DNA of 17,635 nt from positions 1-17,635 of the forward strand of contig JAQCEB010000017.1 in NCBI GenBank assembly GCA_027729925.1, given 5' to 3'. Below the pieces are notes generated by a model that was not told the DNA's origin, did no database searches, and saw only the letters and a list, made by a program, of their open reading frames with translations. Position numbers and translations under genes: made by a program. This document shows positions 7,350-14,298 of the stretch, in pieces (position 1 is the first letter of the stretch; each line of letters opens with the position of its first letter). The DNA is from Actinomycetota bacterium (GTDB taxonomy: Bacteria; Actinomycetota; Acidimicrobiia; Actinomarinales; Actinomarinaceae).

Positions 7350-8732
7350 TCAACTTAAGGGTTCAAGTTTAGCGGTAAAATGCCTGAGTAGTTTTGGTTG
7401 TTTAATTACCTTAAATCCTTTTAGGGTATCTTTTTTTTCTGTAAGTTTTTCTAATACTTCACCCACATAATCAAAATGGCTTTGTGTATAAGTTCTTCTT
7501 GGCGCTGCAAGTCTAACTAACTCATGTGTAGCGGGTTTATCAGGTTCTCCATTTTCTTGAGCAACTCCAAAAGCAAGGGTTCCTAATTCAACACCTCTAA
7601 CCCCACCTAGCAAATATAGTTCGCAAGCAACTGAATGTCCTGGATATTCATGTGGTGGTATGTTTGGTAAAAAAGTTTTAGCATCAATATAAAGTGCATG
7701 TCCACCAGCTGGTTGGACTATTGGTATTCCATATTGAATAGCCTTATCTGCTAAATATGAAATTGATTTTGCTCTATATTCAAGATAATTTTTATCTGTG
7801 ATCTCTTTTAGACCTTGAGCTAAAGCATCAAGGTCTCTTCCAGCTAGACCTCCGTAAGTAGGGAAACCCTCTGTAAGAATTAATAAGTTTCTAGCTTCTT
7901 CCGCTAGATTATCATCATTAAGTGCTAACAAGCCTCCAATATTCCCAAAGCCATCTTTTTTCAAGCTAATTGTACAGCCATCAGCTAATCGAAAAGCTTC
8001 TTTAGCAATTTCTCTGATTTCTACATTTTTATATTCTTCTTCCCTTTGTGATACAAACCAAGCATTTTCAGCAAAACGACAAGCATCTAATAACATCATT
8101 TTGTTGTATTTATTACAGAGCTCTCTAACTGCTTTTAAATTTTTCATTGATACAGGTTGTCCACCACCTGTATTATTTGTAATTGTCATTAAGACAAATG
8201 GAACTTTCTTAGCGTTATCACTTTTTAATAAATCTTCTAATTTTTCAAGATCTATATTGCCCTTAAATGGTGCTGGGGTTAATAAATCTAAACCTTCTTT
8301 GCAAAGCAGATCTACAGGTTCTGATTGAGCGAATTCAAAATTAGCACGAGTAGTGTCAAAATGACTATTACTTGGTATTATATCTCCTTGGTTAACAGCA
8401 ATACTTGCTAAAATCTTTTCACTTGCTCTACCTTGATGTGTTGGAATTATATTTTTGTACCCTGTTAATTCTGAAACAACATCATGAAAACGTTGCCAAG
8501 AAAGAGATCCTGCATAAGACTCGTCTCCACGCATTATTGAAGCCCATTGTTCTGAAGACATAGATCCAGTTCCAGAATCTGTAAGCAAATCAATAGTAAC
8601 TTCTTGTGATTTCAAACCAAATAGATTCCAGTCCTCTCTTTTTAGAAATTCGAGCCTTTGTTCTTTAGATGTAATTGGAAGAGCTTCAACAGATTTGATT
8701 TTAAAAGGTTCAATTATAGTTTTGAATTCCAT
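7350..8732 (-). CDS. tnaA: Tryptophanase-family PLP-dependent beta-eliminating lyase
   Basis: A 460-residue member of the tryptophan indole-lyase/tyrosine phenol-lyase family. Tryptophanase converts L-tryptophan to indole, pyruvate and ammonia. Conserved features: TDSGTGSMS (51-59), THQGRASE (98-105), DACRFAENA with the PLP-nitrogen Asp at 216, SLKKD with the Schiff-base lysine at 259, FPTYGGLAGRD (290-300), GGHALYIDA (343-351), and LRHFTAKL with H451. Two substrate-pocket positions favour tryptophanase. Where tyrosine phenol-lyase has Thr124 this protein has D126 (HFDTTR), and where that enzyme has Arg381 it has a hydrophobic residue (VELG, L383). No tnaC-like leader peptide or TnaB permease is adjacent. 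The start is fixed by a TACAAT box exactly 6 bases upstream. Action on cysteine, serine or other beta-substituted alanines remains possible. Confidence 0.88.
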   Translation of the reverse strand: MEFKTIIEPFKIKSVEALPITSKEQRLEFLKREDWNLFGLKSQEVTIDLLTDSGTGSMSSEQWASIMRGDESYAGSLSWQRFHDVVSELTGYKNIIPTHQGRASEKILASIAVNQGDIIPSNSHFDTTRANFEFAQSEPVDLLCKEGLDLLTPAPFKGNIDLEKLEDLLKSDNAKKVPFVLMTITNNTGGGQPVSMKNLKAVRELCNKYNKMMLLDACRFAENAWFVSQREEEYKNVEIREIAKEAFRLADGCTISLKKDGFGNIGGLLALNDDNLAEEARNLLILTEGFPTYGGLAGRDLDALAQGLKEITDKNYLEYRAKSISYLADKAIQYGIPIVQPAGGHALYIDAKTFLPNIPPHEYPGHSVACELYLLGGVRGVELGTLAFGVAQENGEPDKPATHELVRLAAPRRTYTQSHFDYVGEVLEKLTEKKDTLKGFKVIKQPKLLRHFTAKLEPLS

Positions 8733-8738
8733 AGCTGA

Positions 8739-8744
8739 ATTGTA
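8739..8744 (-). promoter_or_regulatory. -10-like box TACAAT of the tryptophanase gene
   Basis: TACAAT (five of six consensus bases), then TCAGCT, then the ATG at 8732. This is one of the clearest leaderless-type starts in the window. I see no good -35 hexamer 17-18 bases further upstream. Confidence 0.6.
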
Positions 8745-8761
8745 ACTTAAGACAATTTAGA

Positions 8762-8767
8762 TATCAT
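8762..8767 (+). promoter_or_regulatory. -10-like box TATCAT of the YbaK-like gene
   Basis: TATCAT (five of six consensus bases) lies seven bases before the ATG at 8775. It shares a 42-base gap with the opposing tryptophanase promoter. Confidence 0.5.
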
Positions 8768-8774
8768 AATATTT

Positions 8775-9251
8775 ATGGTTAAAATTCATCAAAGTGTTGA
8801 AAGTATTTATTCTCAAAATCAATCTACACTTGAAATTTTTGAATGCCTGGATGAGTTTTCCGATACTCAAGAATTTTGTAATCACTATGGTTTTAAAATT
8901 GAAGATTCTTGTAATGCAATTTTAATAAAATCTAAAAAACCTGAAATTTTTTATGCAATGTTTTGTGTACTTGGTTCAAATAAATTAGATGTAAATCACA
9001 AAGCTAAAGAAGTAATGGGATCTAAAAAAGTTAGTTTTGCTTCTAAAGATGAAGCGGAAAAAGTAACAAATCAAATTTATGGTGGTATTAGTCCACTTGG
9101 TCTAGAAAAAAATATAAAGGTATTTATAGATCAGAATGTAATGACAAGAGAAAAAGTTTTTATTGGTGCAGGAAATAGAGTATCAAAATTTTTTTTATCT
9201 CCTGAATTACTTCAGCAATTAACTAACGGTACTATTACTGAGCTAACTTAA
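8775..9251 (+). CDS. YbaK/ProX-type aminoacyl-tRNA deacylase-like protein
   Basis: The 158-residue protein spans the YbaK/aminoacyl-tRNA-editing domain. After a helical N-terminus comes the strand NAILIKSKK, whose lysine near 52 sits where the family carries its functional lysine. Then come GGISPLG (103-109), a family hallmark, KVFIDQNVM (115-123), and FIGAGNRVSKFFLSPELL (129-146). Such stand-alone proteins hydrolyse mischarged tRNAs, for example Cys-tRNA(Pro) or Ala-tRNA(Pro), in the cytoplasm. Which mischarged tRNA is the substrate cannot be told. It is transcribed divergently from the tryptophanase gene. Its last 9 bases overlap the end of the convergent 147-residue gene. Confidence 0.85.
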   Translation: MVKIHQSVESIYSQNQSTLEIFECLDEFSDTQEFCNHYGFKIEDSCNAILIKSKKPEIFYAMFCVLGSNKLDVNHKAKEVMGSKKVSFASKDEAEKVTNQIYGGISPLGLEKNIKVFIDQNVMTREKVFIGAGNRVSKFFLSPELLQQLTNGTITELT

Positions 9252-9686
9252 CCCTTTTCTACAAAGACTTGCTGCTTGAGGAAATAAAGCTTGTCCATTA
9301 AATCCTGGTAAACGACCTCCTTGTAGATATGTTTTAAAACTACCTTTTATCTTTTCAAACTCTTCTGCAGAAATTGTTTTAGGTTCCAATAAAATTCTGA
9401 AACGATCAGGAAGATTATTAATTACAAATTCTTTTTGATATGAATCTAATCCATCGACATAGTTTGCTAATACGTTAATTGTTACTTCATAATTTTCTAT
9501 GACTTCAATACAGTTTTCATATTCAATTTTTGATAGTGGTGTTGTTTCAACATCATAATCCGCTTTATATTGAAGATATAAAACAGAAACTATAAAAATG
9601 ATAAAACTATATAGTAAAAACTTTATTGGAAATAATACAACTTTTTTTACAGGCCAAATTATTAGTTTAAATAAGCGTTTGAACAT
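9243..9686 (-). CDS. Membrane-anchored protein of unknown function (147 aa)
   Basis: I do not recognise this protein. A lysine/arginine-rich start (MFKRLFKLIIWPVKKVV) leads into one strong membrane helix (about 19-40, ending SVLYLQYK). The remaining roughly 105 residues are acidic to neutral, probably on the outer face, with two cysteines (C59 and C142) that could pair and a stretch GGRLPGFNGQALFPQAASLC near the end. It follows the arginine-dihydrolase-like gene by 4 bases, so it is probably cotranscribed. A TAAACT box exactly 6 bases before the ATG would also allow separate expression. The 3' end overlaps the convergent YbaK-like gene by 9 bases. Confidence 0.75.
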   Translation of the reverse strand: MFKRLFKLIIWPVKKVVLFPIKFLLYSFIIFIVSVLYLQYKADYDVETTPLSKIEYENCIEVIENYEVTINVLANYVDGLDSYQKEFVINNLPDRFRILLEPKTISAEEFEKIKGSFKTYLQGGRLPGFNGQALFPQAASLCRKGLS

Positions 9687-9690
9687 GAAA

Positions 9691-10485
9691 TTAGTTTAGT
9701 GCGATAACAAGACACTGACAGGCGCCACCAGATTTAAGAAATTCTGAAACGTTAGCAACTTTAGGAGTTAATCCTAAATTTGCAATTGTTTCAATAACTT
9801 CTATTTCATCAGACGGAAAAATAACATTTTCGTTTATAACAACTGCATTGCATGCAAGTTGATTTGCATCATGTTCTGACACTGGGTGTAAATTAAAAAT
9901 TTTATTAAAAGCAGACAAAGTTGAATCTTTAAAAGCTTCGGGATAAAATATTGCATCTCCCGATGAAAAATGCTGGAAGCATGTGTCCAGATGGTAAAAC
10001 TTATCTTGAGCTAGCTCAACTATAATTGGCTCTAATTCAAATTGTTCCGCAATATAAATTAAAGCTTCTTTATCACTTCTAATGCCATATGAACCTATTA
10101 ATTTATCGCCATAAACGAATGCGTCACCTCTGCCTTCAAATTTAAACTCTTTAGGAATTCTTGCAACTTGATATCCATTCTCAGAAAACCATTTTTCAAA
10201 TAAGGCTTCTTCGCCTACTCTTTCTTTATATTTAAAATTTGCAATTAGAACTTTATCTTCTTTAATTATTCCTGAGTTTGCAGTAAATACTAAGTCTGGT
10301 TGATTTGGGTGTGCAGGAACTAACAAAACTTCCGCACCAGATAATTCAATAGTTGACTTTAGATTATTCCATTGTTGAGTTGCAAGTTCTAAATCAACTT
10401 CAGTACCTTCAACCATCCATGGATTAATTGAGTATTCAACTTTAAAGTACTCTGGAGAACTCATTAATACTTTTTTTGTGCTCAT
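9691..10485 (-). CDS. Guanidine-modifying enzyme, arginine dihydrolase/DDAH-like
   Basis: A 264-residue member of the amidinotransferase/arginine deiminase/dimethylarginine dimethylaminohydrolase fold. The start (VLMSSPEYFKVEYSINPWM) and PDLVFTANSG (63-72) are the pattern I associate with cyanobacterial ArgZ/AgrE arginine dihydrolases, in which an asparagine at this spot (here N70) supports conversion of arginine to ornithine, CO2 and two ammonia. Also visible are EGRGDAFVYG (118-127), the catalytic histidine in HLDTCFQHF (H165), and the nucleophile in GGACQCL, best placed at C258, with C256 beside it. The arginine-dihydrolase reading is an inference from family knowledge; dimethylarginine hydrolysis is the main alternative. 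There is no ornithine cyclodeaminase or transporter next door. It is probably cytoplasmic, since no signal peptide is seen. Confidence 0.85.
   Translation of the reverse strand: MSTKKVLMSSPEYFKVEYSINPWMVEGTEVDLELATQQWNNLKSTIELSGAEVLLVPAHPNQPDLVFTANSGIIKEDKVLIANFKYKERVGEEALFEKWFSENGYQVARIPKEFKFEGRGDAFVYGDKLIGSYGIRSDKEALIYIAEQFELEPIIVELAQDKFYHLDTCFQHFSSGDAIFYPEAFKDSTLSAFNKIFNLHPVSEHDANQLACNAVVINENVIFPSDEIEVIETIANLGLTPKVANVSEFLKSGGACQCLVIALN
9693..9698 (-). promoter_or_regulatory. -10-like box TAAACT of the 147-aa gene
   Basis: TAAACT with 6 bases (AATTTC) to the ATG at 9686, lying across the last codons of the upstream enzyme gene. It has fewer consensus matches than the boxes in the divergent gaps. 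Confidence 0.35.
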
Positions 10486-10492
10486 AAAATAC

Positions 10493-10498
10493 AGTTTA
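10493..10498 (-). promoter_or_regulatory. -10-like box TAAACT of the arginine dihydrolase-like gene
   Basis: TAAACT is seven bases before the ATG at 10485, in the short gap to the divergent acetyltransferase gene. No Shine-Dalgarno sequence precedes this start. Confidence 0.45.
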
Positions 10499-10517
10499 CT
10501 TTTTTATACATGATATG

Positions 10518-10523
10518 TATATT
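10518..10523 (+). promoter_or_regulatory. -10-like box TATATT supporting a GTG start at 10530
   Basis: TATATT (five of six consensus bases) is followed by six bases (CTATTT) and a GTG at 10530. No comparable box stands at the right distance from the upstream in-frame ATG at 10515, so this site decides the start chosen for the acetyltransferase. Confidence 0.45.
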
Positions 10524-10529
10524 CTATTT

Positions 10530-11045
10530 GTGTCTGATTATTTAATAGAAGATATCAAAGAAAAAGATATCTATAATTGCTATTTATTAAACGAATCTAA
10601 TACACCTAATGTTGGAAGTGAAACTTTCAAAAATTTTACAAATCTAATTGAAAATGCCGACTTAAAATTATGCGTTAAAGATAATAAAGTTATTGCTTTT
10701 GCTGTCTGCTTCACAGATAGTCCTAAAACTACATCATATTTGAATTCAATTAATCATATGAATTTTAAACAACTAAAAAAAATGGTAAAAAATTTTGTCT
10801 ATATTGACAGAATTGCAGTAGATGATAAATATAGAAATTTAGGAATTGGGTCTGATTTATATAAAAAAATTTTTCAATATGGAAAAGCTCAAAACTTATC
10901 CGCTGTAACTGCTGAAATAAACTATAAGCCTATAGAAAATGAAACATCGTTTAAATTTCACAGAAAGCATAATTTTAAAGAAATTGCTATAAAGAAATAC
11001 TCAAACAAATATGAAGTATCTTTTCAAAAAAGTAATATTAATTAA
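10530..11045 (+). CDS. GNAT family N-acetyltransferase
   Basis: A 171-residue GNAT acetyltransferase, transferring an acetyl group from acetyl-CoA to an unknown amine. The fold's landmarks are present: an N-terminal strand (YLIEDIKEKDIYNCYLL), the central strand YIDRIAVDDKYR (91-102), the pyrophosphate-binding loop RNLGIG (102-107), and the C-terminal N-x-x-S-x-x-F-H-x-K-x-x-F pattern (137-149). I place the start at the GTG because the TATATT box is exactly 6 bases upstream and the domain begins at once. An ATG 15 bases earlier (10515) would add MYILF, which is atypical. The gene is divergent from the arginine-dihydrolase-like gene and leads a plus-strand run of four genes. Confidence 0.85.
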   Translation: MSDYLIEDIKEKDIYNCYLLNESNTPNVGSETFKNFTNLIENADLKLCVKDNKVIAFAVCFTDSPKTTSYLNSINHMNFKQLKKMVKNFVYIDRIAVDDKYRNLGIGSDLYKKIFQYGKAQNLSAVTAEINYKPIENETSFKFHRKHNFKEIAIKKYSNKYEVSFQKSNIN

Positions 11046-11051
11046 TAGAGT
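11046..11051 (+). promoter_or_regulatory. -10-like box TAGAGT of the 92-aa gene
   Basis: TAGAGT is followed by TGATTT and the ATG at 11058. It contains GAG at a workable distance for ribosome binding, so a weak Shine-Dalgarno is an alternative reading. Confidence 0.3.
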
Positions 11052-11057
11052 TGATTT

Positions 11058-11336
11058 ATGAAATTTGAGTTACCAAGAAGACATAGAAAAAGTTTTGAAC
11101 AAATTACAAAAAATAAAATAGATCATAATTACAACAAAATTGAATCCATTGAAGCTTTTGATAATATAAAAAAAAGTTATATTAAATCACCAGTTACATT
11201 TGGCTCAAAAGGTGGGAGAAAAGAATCCTTGCTAGAACTCTGTATTATTGTAAGCAATCAGATTGCAAATGAGTATAAAGATTGTGATGTTGTTATAAAT
11301 AAAGGTATTCCTGAAATAATAAAAGTTAAATCTTAA
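11058..11336 (+). CDS. Unknown small protein (92 aa)
   Basis: I do not recognise this protein. The N-terminus is basic (MKFELPRRHRKSFEQITKNK). A central segment SPVTFGSKGGRKESLLELC (about 44-62) mixes a glycine/lysine loop with a helix, and the C-terminus looks like a strand-turn-strand (CDVVINKGIPEIIKVK). There is no membrane segment and only two cysteines. It lies 12 bases after the acetyltransferase, and its stop overlaps the nucleoside hydrolase start by one base (TAATG), so the two are probably translated together. The close coupling argues it is a real gene. Function cannot be inferred. Confidence 0.7.
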   Translation: MKFELPRRHRKSFEQITKNKIDHNYNKIESIEAFDNIKKSYIKSPVTFGSKGGRKESLLELCIIVSNQIANEYKDCDVVINKGIPEIIKVKS

Positions 11337-12322
11337 TGCGTAAATTAATTATAGATGCAGATACTGGCTCTGATGATGCTGTAGCTTTAATACTTGCCTA
11401 TAGAAACTTAGAAAAAAATCAGATTTTAGGTGTCTCAGTAGTTTCAGGAAACGTACCTTTACAACAGGCTGCACTAAATACACGTTATGTAAATGAGCTA
11501 TGTGAAATCAATATTCCAATTTATAAAGGAGAAAGTAAGCCTCTTACTAGAGAGTACAAAGAAGTCTTCACATCTTCTCAAGCAAATCAAATTGCGTTAA
11601 GTTACAAAAATCTTTCCACTTCAGCTCAACACGTTCATGGCATTGACGGATTAGGTGATATTGGTTTAATCCCTGAAGAAAAAAAGTTTGAAAATGAAAC
11701 AGCCCAAGAGTTTTATACAAAAGCACTGACTGAAAATGAGTCAATAGATTTAGTTACATTAGGACCACTAACAAATATTGCCTTAATGTTGGAAAATAAT
11801 CCAAAGTTGCTCCATAAAATTAAACATTGTTACATTATGGGAGGTAGCTCTAACGCACTTGGGAATGTAACTAAATTTGCAGAATACAATTTTTGGGTTG
11901 ATCCTGAGGCAGCAGATAAAGTTTTGAATTCGGGAATACCAATAACAATGATTGGCTGGGATCCGTCTCTTTATGATGCAATGATAGACAATAGAAAAAT
12001 TGTTGAAATTGAAAAATTAAATACAAAATATTCAAAATTTACTAATGACATCCAAGTTGTCCTTAGGCAAATGATGAAAGAGATTTTTGGAGAGGACAGT
12101 TACGATTTACCAGACCCCCTTGCAATGGCTGTATACCTCGATCAAACGATTATCAGTCAAGCCATTGAAGTAAATGTAAGAGTTGATACTAGAGATGGGA
12201 TGACTAGAGGAGGTTGTATACTTGATTTTCTAAATCTTGAACCTAACTCTCATAAAATAAGAGTTGTTCAAAGGTGCCACCAAGAGAAGTTTTTTGATTT
12301 GCTCAAAAAAAGTTTAAGTTAG
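11336..12322 (+). CDS. Inosine-uridine-preferring nucleoside hydrolase family protein
   Basis: A 328-residue nucleoside hydrolase (IUNH family), cleaving the N-glycosidic bond of ribonucleosides for base and ribose salvage. The calcium/ribose site is visible: DADTGSDDA with D9, D13 and D14; VSGN with N39; the active-site loop VHGIDGLGD (100-108); TLGPLTNIAL (141-150); and the C-terminal Ca ligand D260 in LPDPLA. In the well-known pyrimidine and inosine-uridine enzymes the residue before that Asp is usually His; here it is Pro, so leaving-group activation and base preference may differ. The start overlaps the preceding stop by one base, and its stop overlaps the next gene's GTG start (TAGTG). 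It is probably cytoplasmic. Confidence 0.93.
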   Translation: MRKLIIDADTGSDDAVALILAYRNLEKNQILGVSVVSGNVPLQQAALNTRYVNELCEINIPIYKGESKPLTREYKEVFTSSQANQIALSYKNLSTSAQHVHGIDGLGDIGLIPEEKKFENETAQEFYTKALTENESIDLVTLGPLTNIALMLENNPKLLHKIKHCYIMGGSSNALGNVTKFAEYNFWVDPEAADKVLNSGIPITMIGWDPSLYDAMIDNRKIVEIEKLNTKYSKFTNDIQVVLRQMMKEIFGEDSYDLPDPLAMAVYLDQTIISQAIEVNVRVDTRDGMTRGGCILDFLNLEPNSHKIRVVQRCHQEKFFDLLKKSLS

Positions 12323-12927
12323 TGCCAATAAATTCAATTACTTTTGAATTTTTATTATTACAAATAAGTGTTGCATTTAGCCCGGGCTTAATTATTGCAC
12401 TAGTTGTTAATGAATCAGTTCAGAGAAACAAAATTAGTGGTATAAAAGTTGCAATAGGTGCTGCTTTTGGATGTCTCATTATTACAATTCTCTCAGCAAT
12501 TCTTGTAAGTTCTCTATTCTCAAAGATTCCAACAATTTTAACTTTAATTTATTTAGGTGGAACAATATATATAATTTTCAAAGGATTTAAAACGTTTAAT
12601 ACAAACTCAGCTGACTTATTATCCAACTCAAGTGAAAATTTGATTTTGAGTGGATTTAAATTAAATCTTTCAAACCCGAAAATGTGGGTATTTTATTTAA
12701 CGGTACTTCCCATTTTTGTATTTGATAAAGAAAAGATTTTTATTGAGTTAATTTACTTAGGTTTAATAACAGTGTTAATAAACTTATTTGCTGATGTTTC
12801 CTATGCAATATCTAGTAATTATTTTTTTAAAGATGCATCATTAAAAACAAAAACTCTTATAAATAAATTAAGTGGAATTACTTTAATTAGTATTGGTATT
12901 TATTTATTTTTTACCAGGTTTGTCTGA
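12322..12927 (+). CDS. LysE/RhtB family exporter
   Basis: A 201-residue membrane protein with about six helices, matching the LysE/RhtB amino-acid exporter family in length and motifs. Near the N-terminus are SPGLIIALVV (20-29) and a G-x-x-x-G-x-x-x-A-x-G run (about 39-52). In the middle is FKLNLSNPKMWVFYLTVLPIF, a form of the family's LNP(K) signature. It probably exports an amino acid or a similar small solute, but the substrate cannot be read. The GTG start overlaps the nucleoside hydrolase stop by one base, so it depends on that gene for translation. Its final 24 bases overlap the end of the convergent paraslipin-type gene. Confidence 0.92.
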   Translation: MPINSITFEFLLLQISVAFSPGLIIALVVNESVQRNKISGIKVAIGAAFGCLIITILSAILVSSLFSKIPTILTLIYLGGTIYIIFKGFKTFNTNSADLLSNSSENLILSGFKLNLSNPKMWVFYLTVLPIFVFDKEKIFIELIYLGLITVLINLFADVSYAISSNYFFKDASLKTKTLINKLSGITLISIGIYLFFTRFV

Positions 12928-13848
12928 GGATTTTTCATCAGTATCTTTGAATAATTCAGCCACTGCTCCAATACTGCCTAACGTAGCAGAAAGATCGGCT
13001 GGTAAAAATATTTTTGTGGCCTTACCATTTGCAACTTTTTCAAGAGATTCTAAGTATTTTATTGCAATCAAATCGTTTGTAGGATTTCCTTTATGTATTG
13101 CTTCAAAAACTTTTTCAATTGCTTTAGCTTCACCTTCAGCAATTGCAATCTTTTCATATTTTTGGGCATCCGCAACTTGCTTTAAAGCTTCTGCTTCACC
13201 ACTGGCATCTAGAACTTGAGATTCTTTTCTGCCTTCAGCTGTCAAAATAGCAGCTCTTTTTAATCCTTCAGCTTCTGTAACTGCGGCTCGTCTATCTCTT
13301 TCAGCTTTCATCACTTTGTTCATTGAATCTTGGACATCTTGAGGTGGATCGATTCTTTGTATTTCAACACGAACGACTCTGGTTCCCCATTTATCTGTAG
13401 CATCATCCAAAATAAGTTTTAGCTGAGTATTTATTGTTTCTCTTGATGTTAAGGCAGCATCTAATTCCAAGTCACCGACAACATTTCTTAAATTAGTTTG
13501 CGCTAACTTTGTTGCTGCTGTCATAAAATCACCAACGTTATAAACAAGTTTTCTAGGATCTGTAGGTTCATAATAAATAATTGCATCAACAGTAATAGTT
13601 ACATTATCTTTTGTTATAACTTCTTGAGGCGGTACATCAATTACTTGTTCTCTCATATCAACAATAATTATTCTCTCTAAACCTGGTATCACGATGTTAA
13701 GACCTGACTTAGCTTCTCTATTATACTTTCCAAGACGTTCAACAAGACCAGTTTCAAATGGTCTAATAATCCTAAAAATTCTAAATACTACTACGCCAAG
13801 AATTCCAATTATTAATAATGTTCTTACGGCTGCAAATAAAGTTTCCAT
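12904..13848 (-). CDS. SPFH/stomatin-like membrane protease partner (paraslipin/QmcA type)
   Basis: This 314-residue protein has one N-terminal membrane helix (about 8-28) followed by an SPFH (PHB) domain: RPFETGLVERLGKY (29-42), GLNIVIPGLERI, MREQVIDVPPQEVITKDN (65-82), DPRKLVYNV and LRNVVGDLELDAALTSRE (120-137). A long alanine/glutamate-rich coiled coil (about 175-250) and a C-terminal NDLIAIKYLESLEKVANGKATKIF-like segment follow. This is the QmcA/paraslipin branch, which oligomerises at membranes and is typically encoded beside NfeD, as here (9-base gap). It probably organises membrane microdomains or assists membrane proteolysis; no NfeD-type protease gene is present here. A TAGGGT box and an overlapping AGGG Shine-Dalgarno-like sequence precede the ATG, and either could be used. 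Confidence 0.94.
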   Translation of the reverse strand: METLFAAVRTLLIIGILGVVVFRIFRIIRPFETGLVERLGKYNREAKSGLNIVIPGLERIIIVDMREQVIDVPPQEVITKDNVTITVDAIIYYEPTDPRKLVYNVGDFMTAATKLAQTNLRNVVGDLELDAALTSRETINTQLKLILDDATDKWGTRVVRVEIQRIDPPQDVQDSMNKVMKAERDRRAAVTEAEGLKRAAILTAEGRKESQVLDASGEAEALKQVADAQKYEKIAIAEGEAKAIEKVFEAIHKGNPTNDLIAIKYLESLEKVANGKATKIFLPADLSATLGSIGAVAELFKDTDEKSSDKPGKK

Positions 13849-13857
13849 AACTTAACC

Positions 13858-14292
13858 CTAATAGTCTTTTGCTTTAACTACTAATTTCGTACCATCGATT
13901 TTTACAACCTCTACAAGTGACCCTGGTAAAATACGCTTTTCAGCAGCAAGAATTAGCCAATCGTCACCTAGTACATGGGAATTAATTGCTTTATAAGGAT
14001 CGATCTCTTTATCAACATGAAAAGTTTTTCCAATATATTTATTTACACCTTCTGAAAACTCTTTTCTATTAATGTTTTCTTGGTTTTTTGGACCAAAAAC
14101 TTTAATTGAAATATATATTCCAAAAATAGTAAAAAGAAAAAAAACCGCGATTTGTGTATTGAAATTTTCGGTGATTAATGATGTTAAACCAGCAAATAAT
14201 GCGCCAATTGAAATTGGTAAAAAAACAAATCCAGAAACCATTAGCTCCGCTATTAAGAAAACTGCAGCAGCAATAAACCACATATTGCTCAT
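13858..14292 (-). CDS. NfeD-like membrane protein (short type)
   Basis: A 144-residue short-form NfeD protein. It has an N-terminal membrane helix with the typical MWFIAAAVFLIAELM opening, two further helices to about residue 66, and a C-terminal soluble OB-fold-like domain (about 85-142, with DDWLILAAE, GSLVEVVKIDGTKLVVK). The long form with an N-terminal ClpP-like protease domain is not present. Its partner is the SPFH protein encoded immediately downstream. A TAAAAT box exactly 6 bases before the ATG suggests the pair can be transcribed separately from the cytochrome bc genes upstream, despite the 15-base gap. Confidence 0.9.
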   Translation of the reverse strand: MSNMWFIAAAVFLIAELMVSGFVFLPISIGALFAGLTSLITENFNTQIAVFFLFTIFGIYISIKVFGPKNQENINRKEFSEGVNKYIGKTFHVDKEIDPYKAINSHVLGDDWLILAAEKRILPGSLVEVVKIDGTKLVVKAKDY

Positions 14293-14298
14293 ATTGAA

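Noticed and set aside
10530..11336. GNAT-type toxin-antitoxin pair (acetyltransferase plus 92-aa protein)
   Set aside because: Known GNAT toxins follow an upstream ribbon-helix-helix antitoxin. Here the small protein is downstream, shows no such fold that I can see, and is coupled to the nucleoside hydrolase instead.
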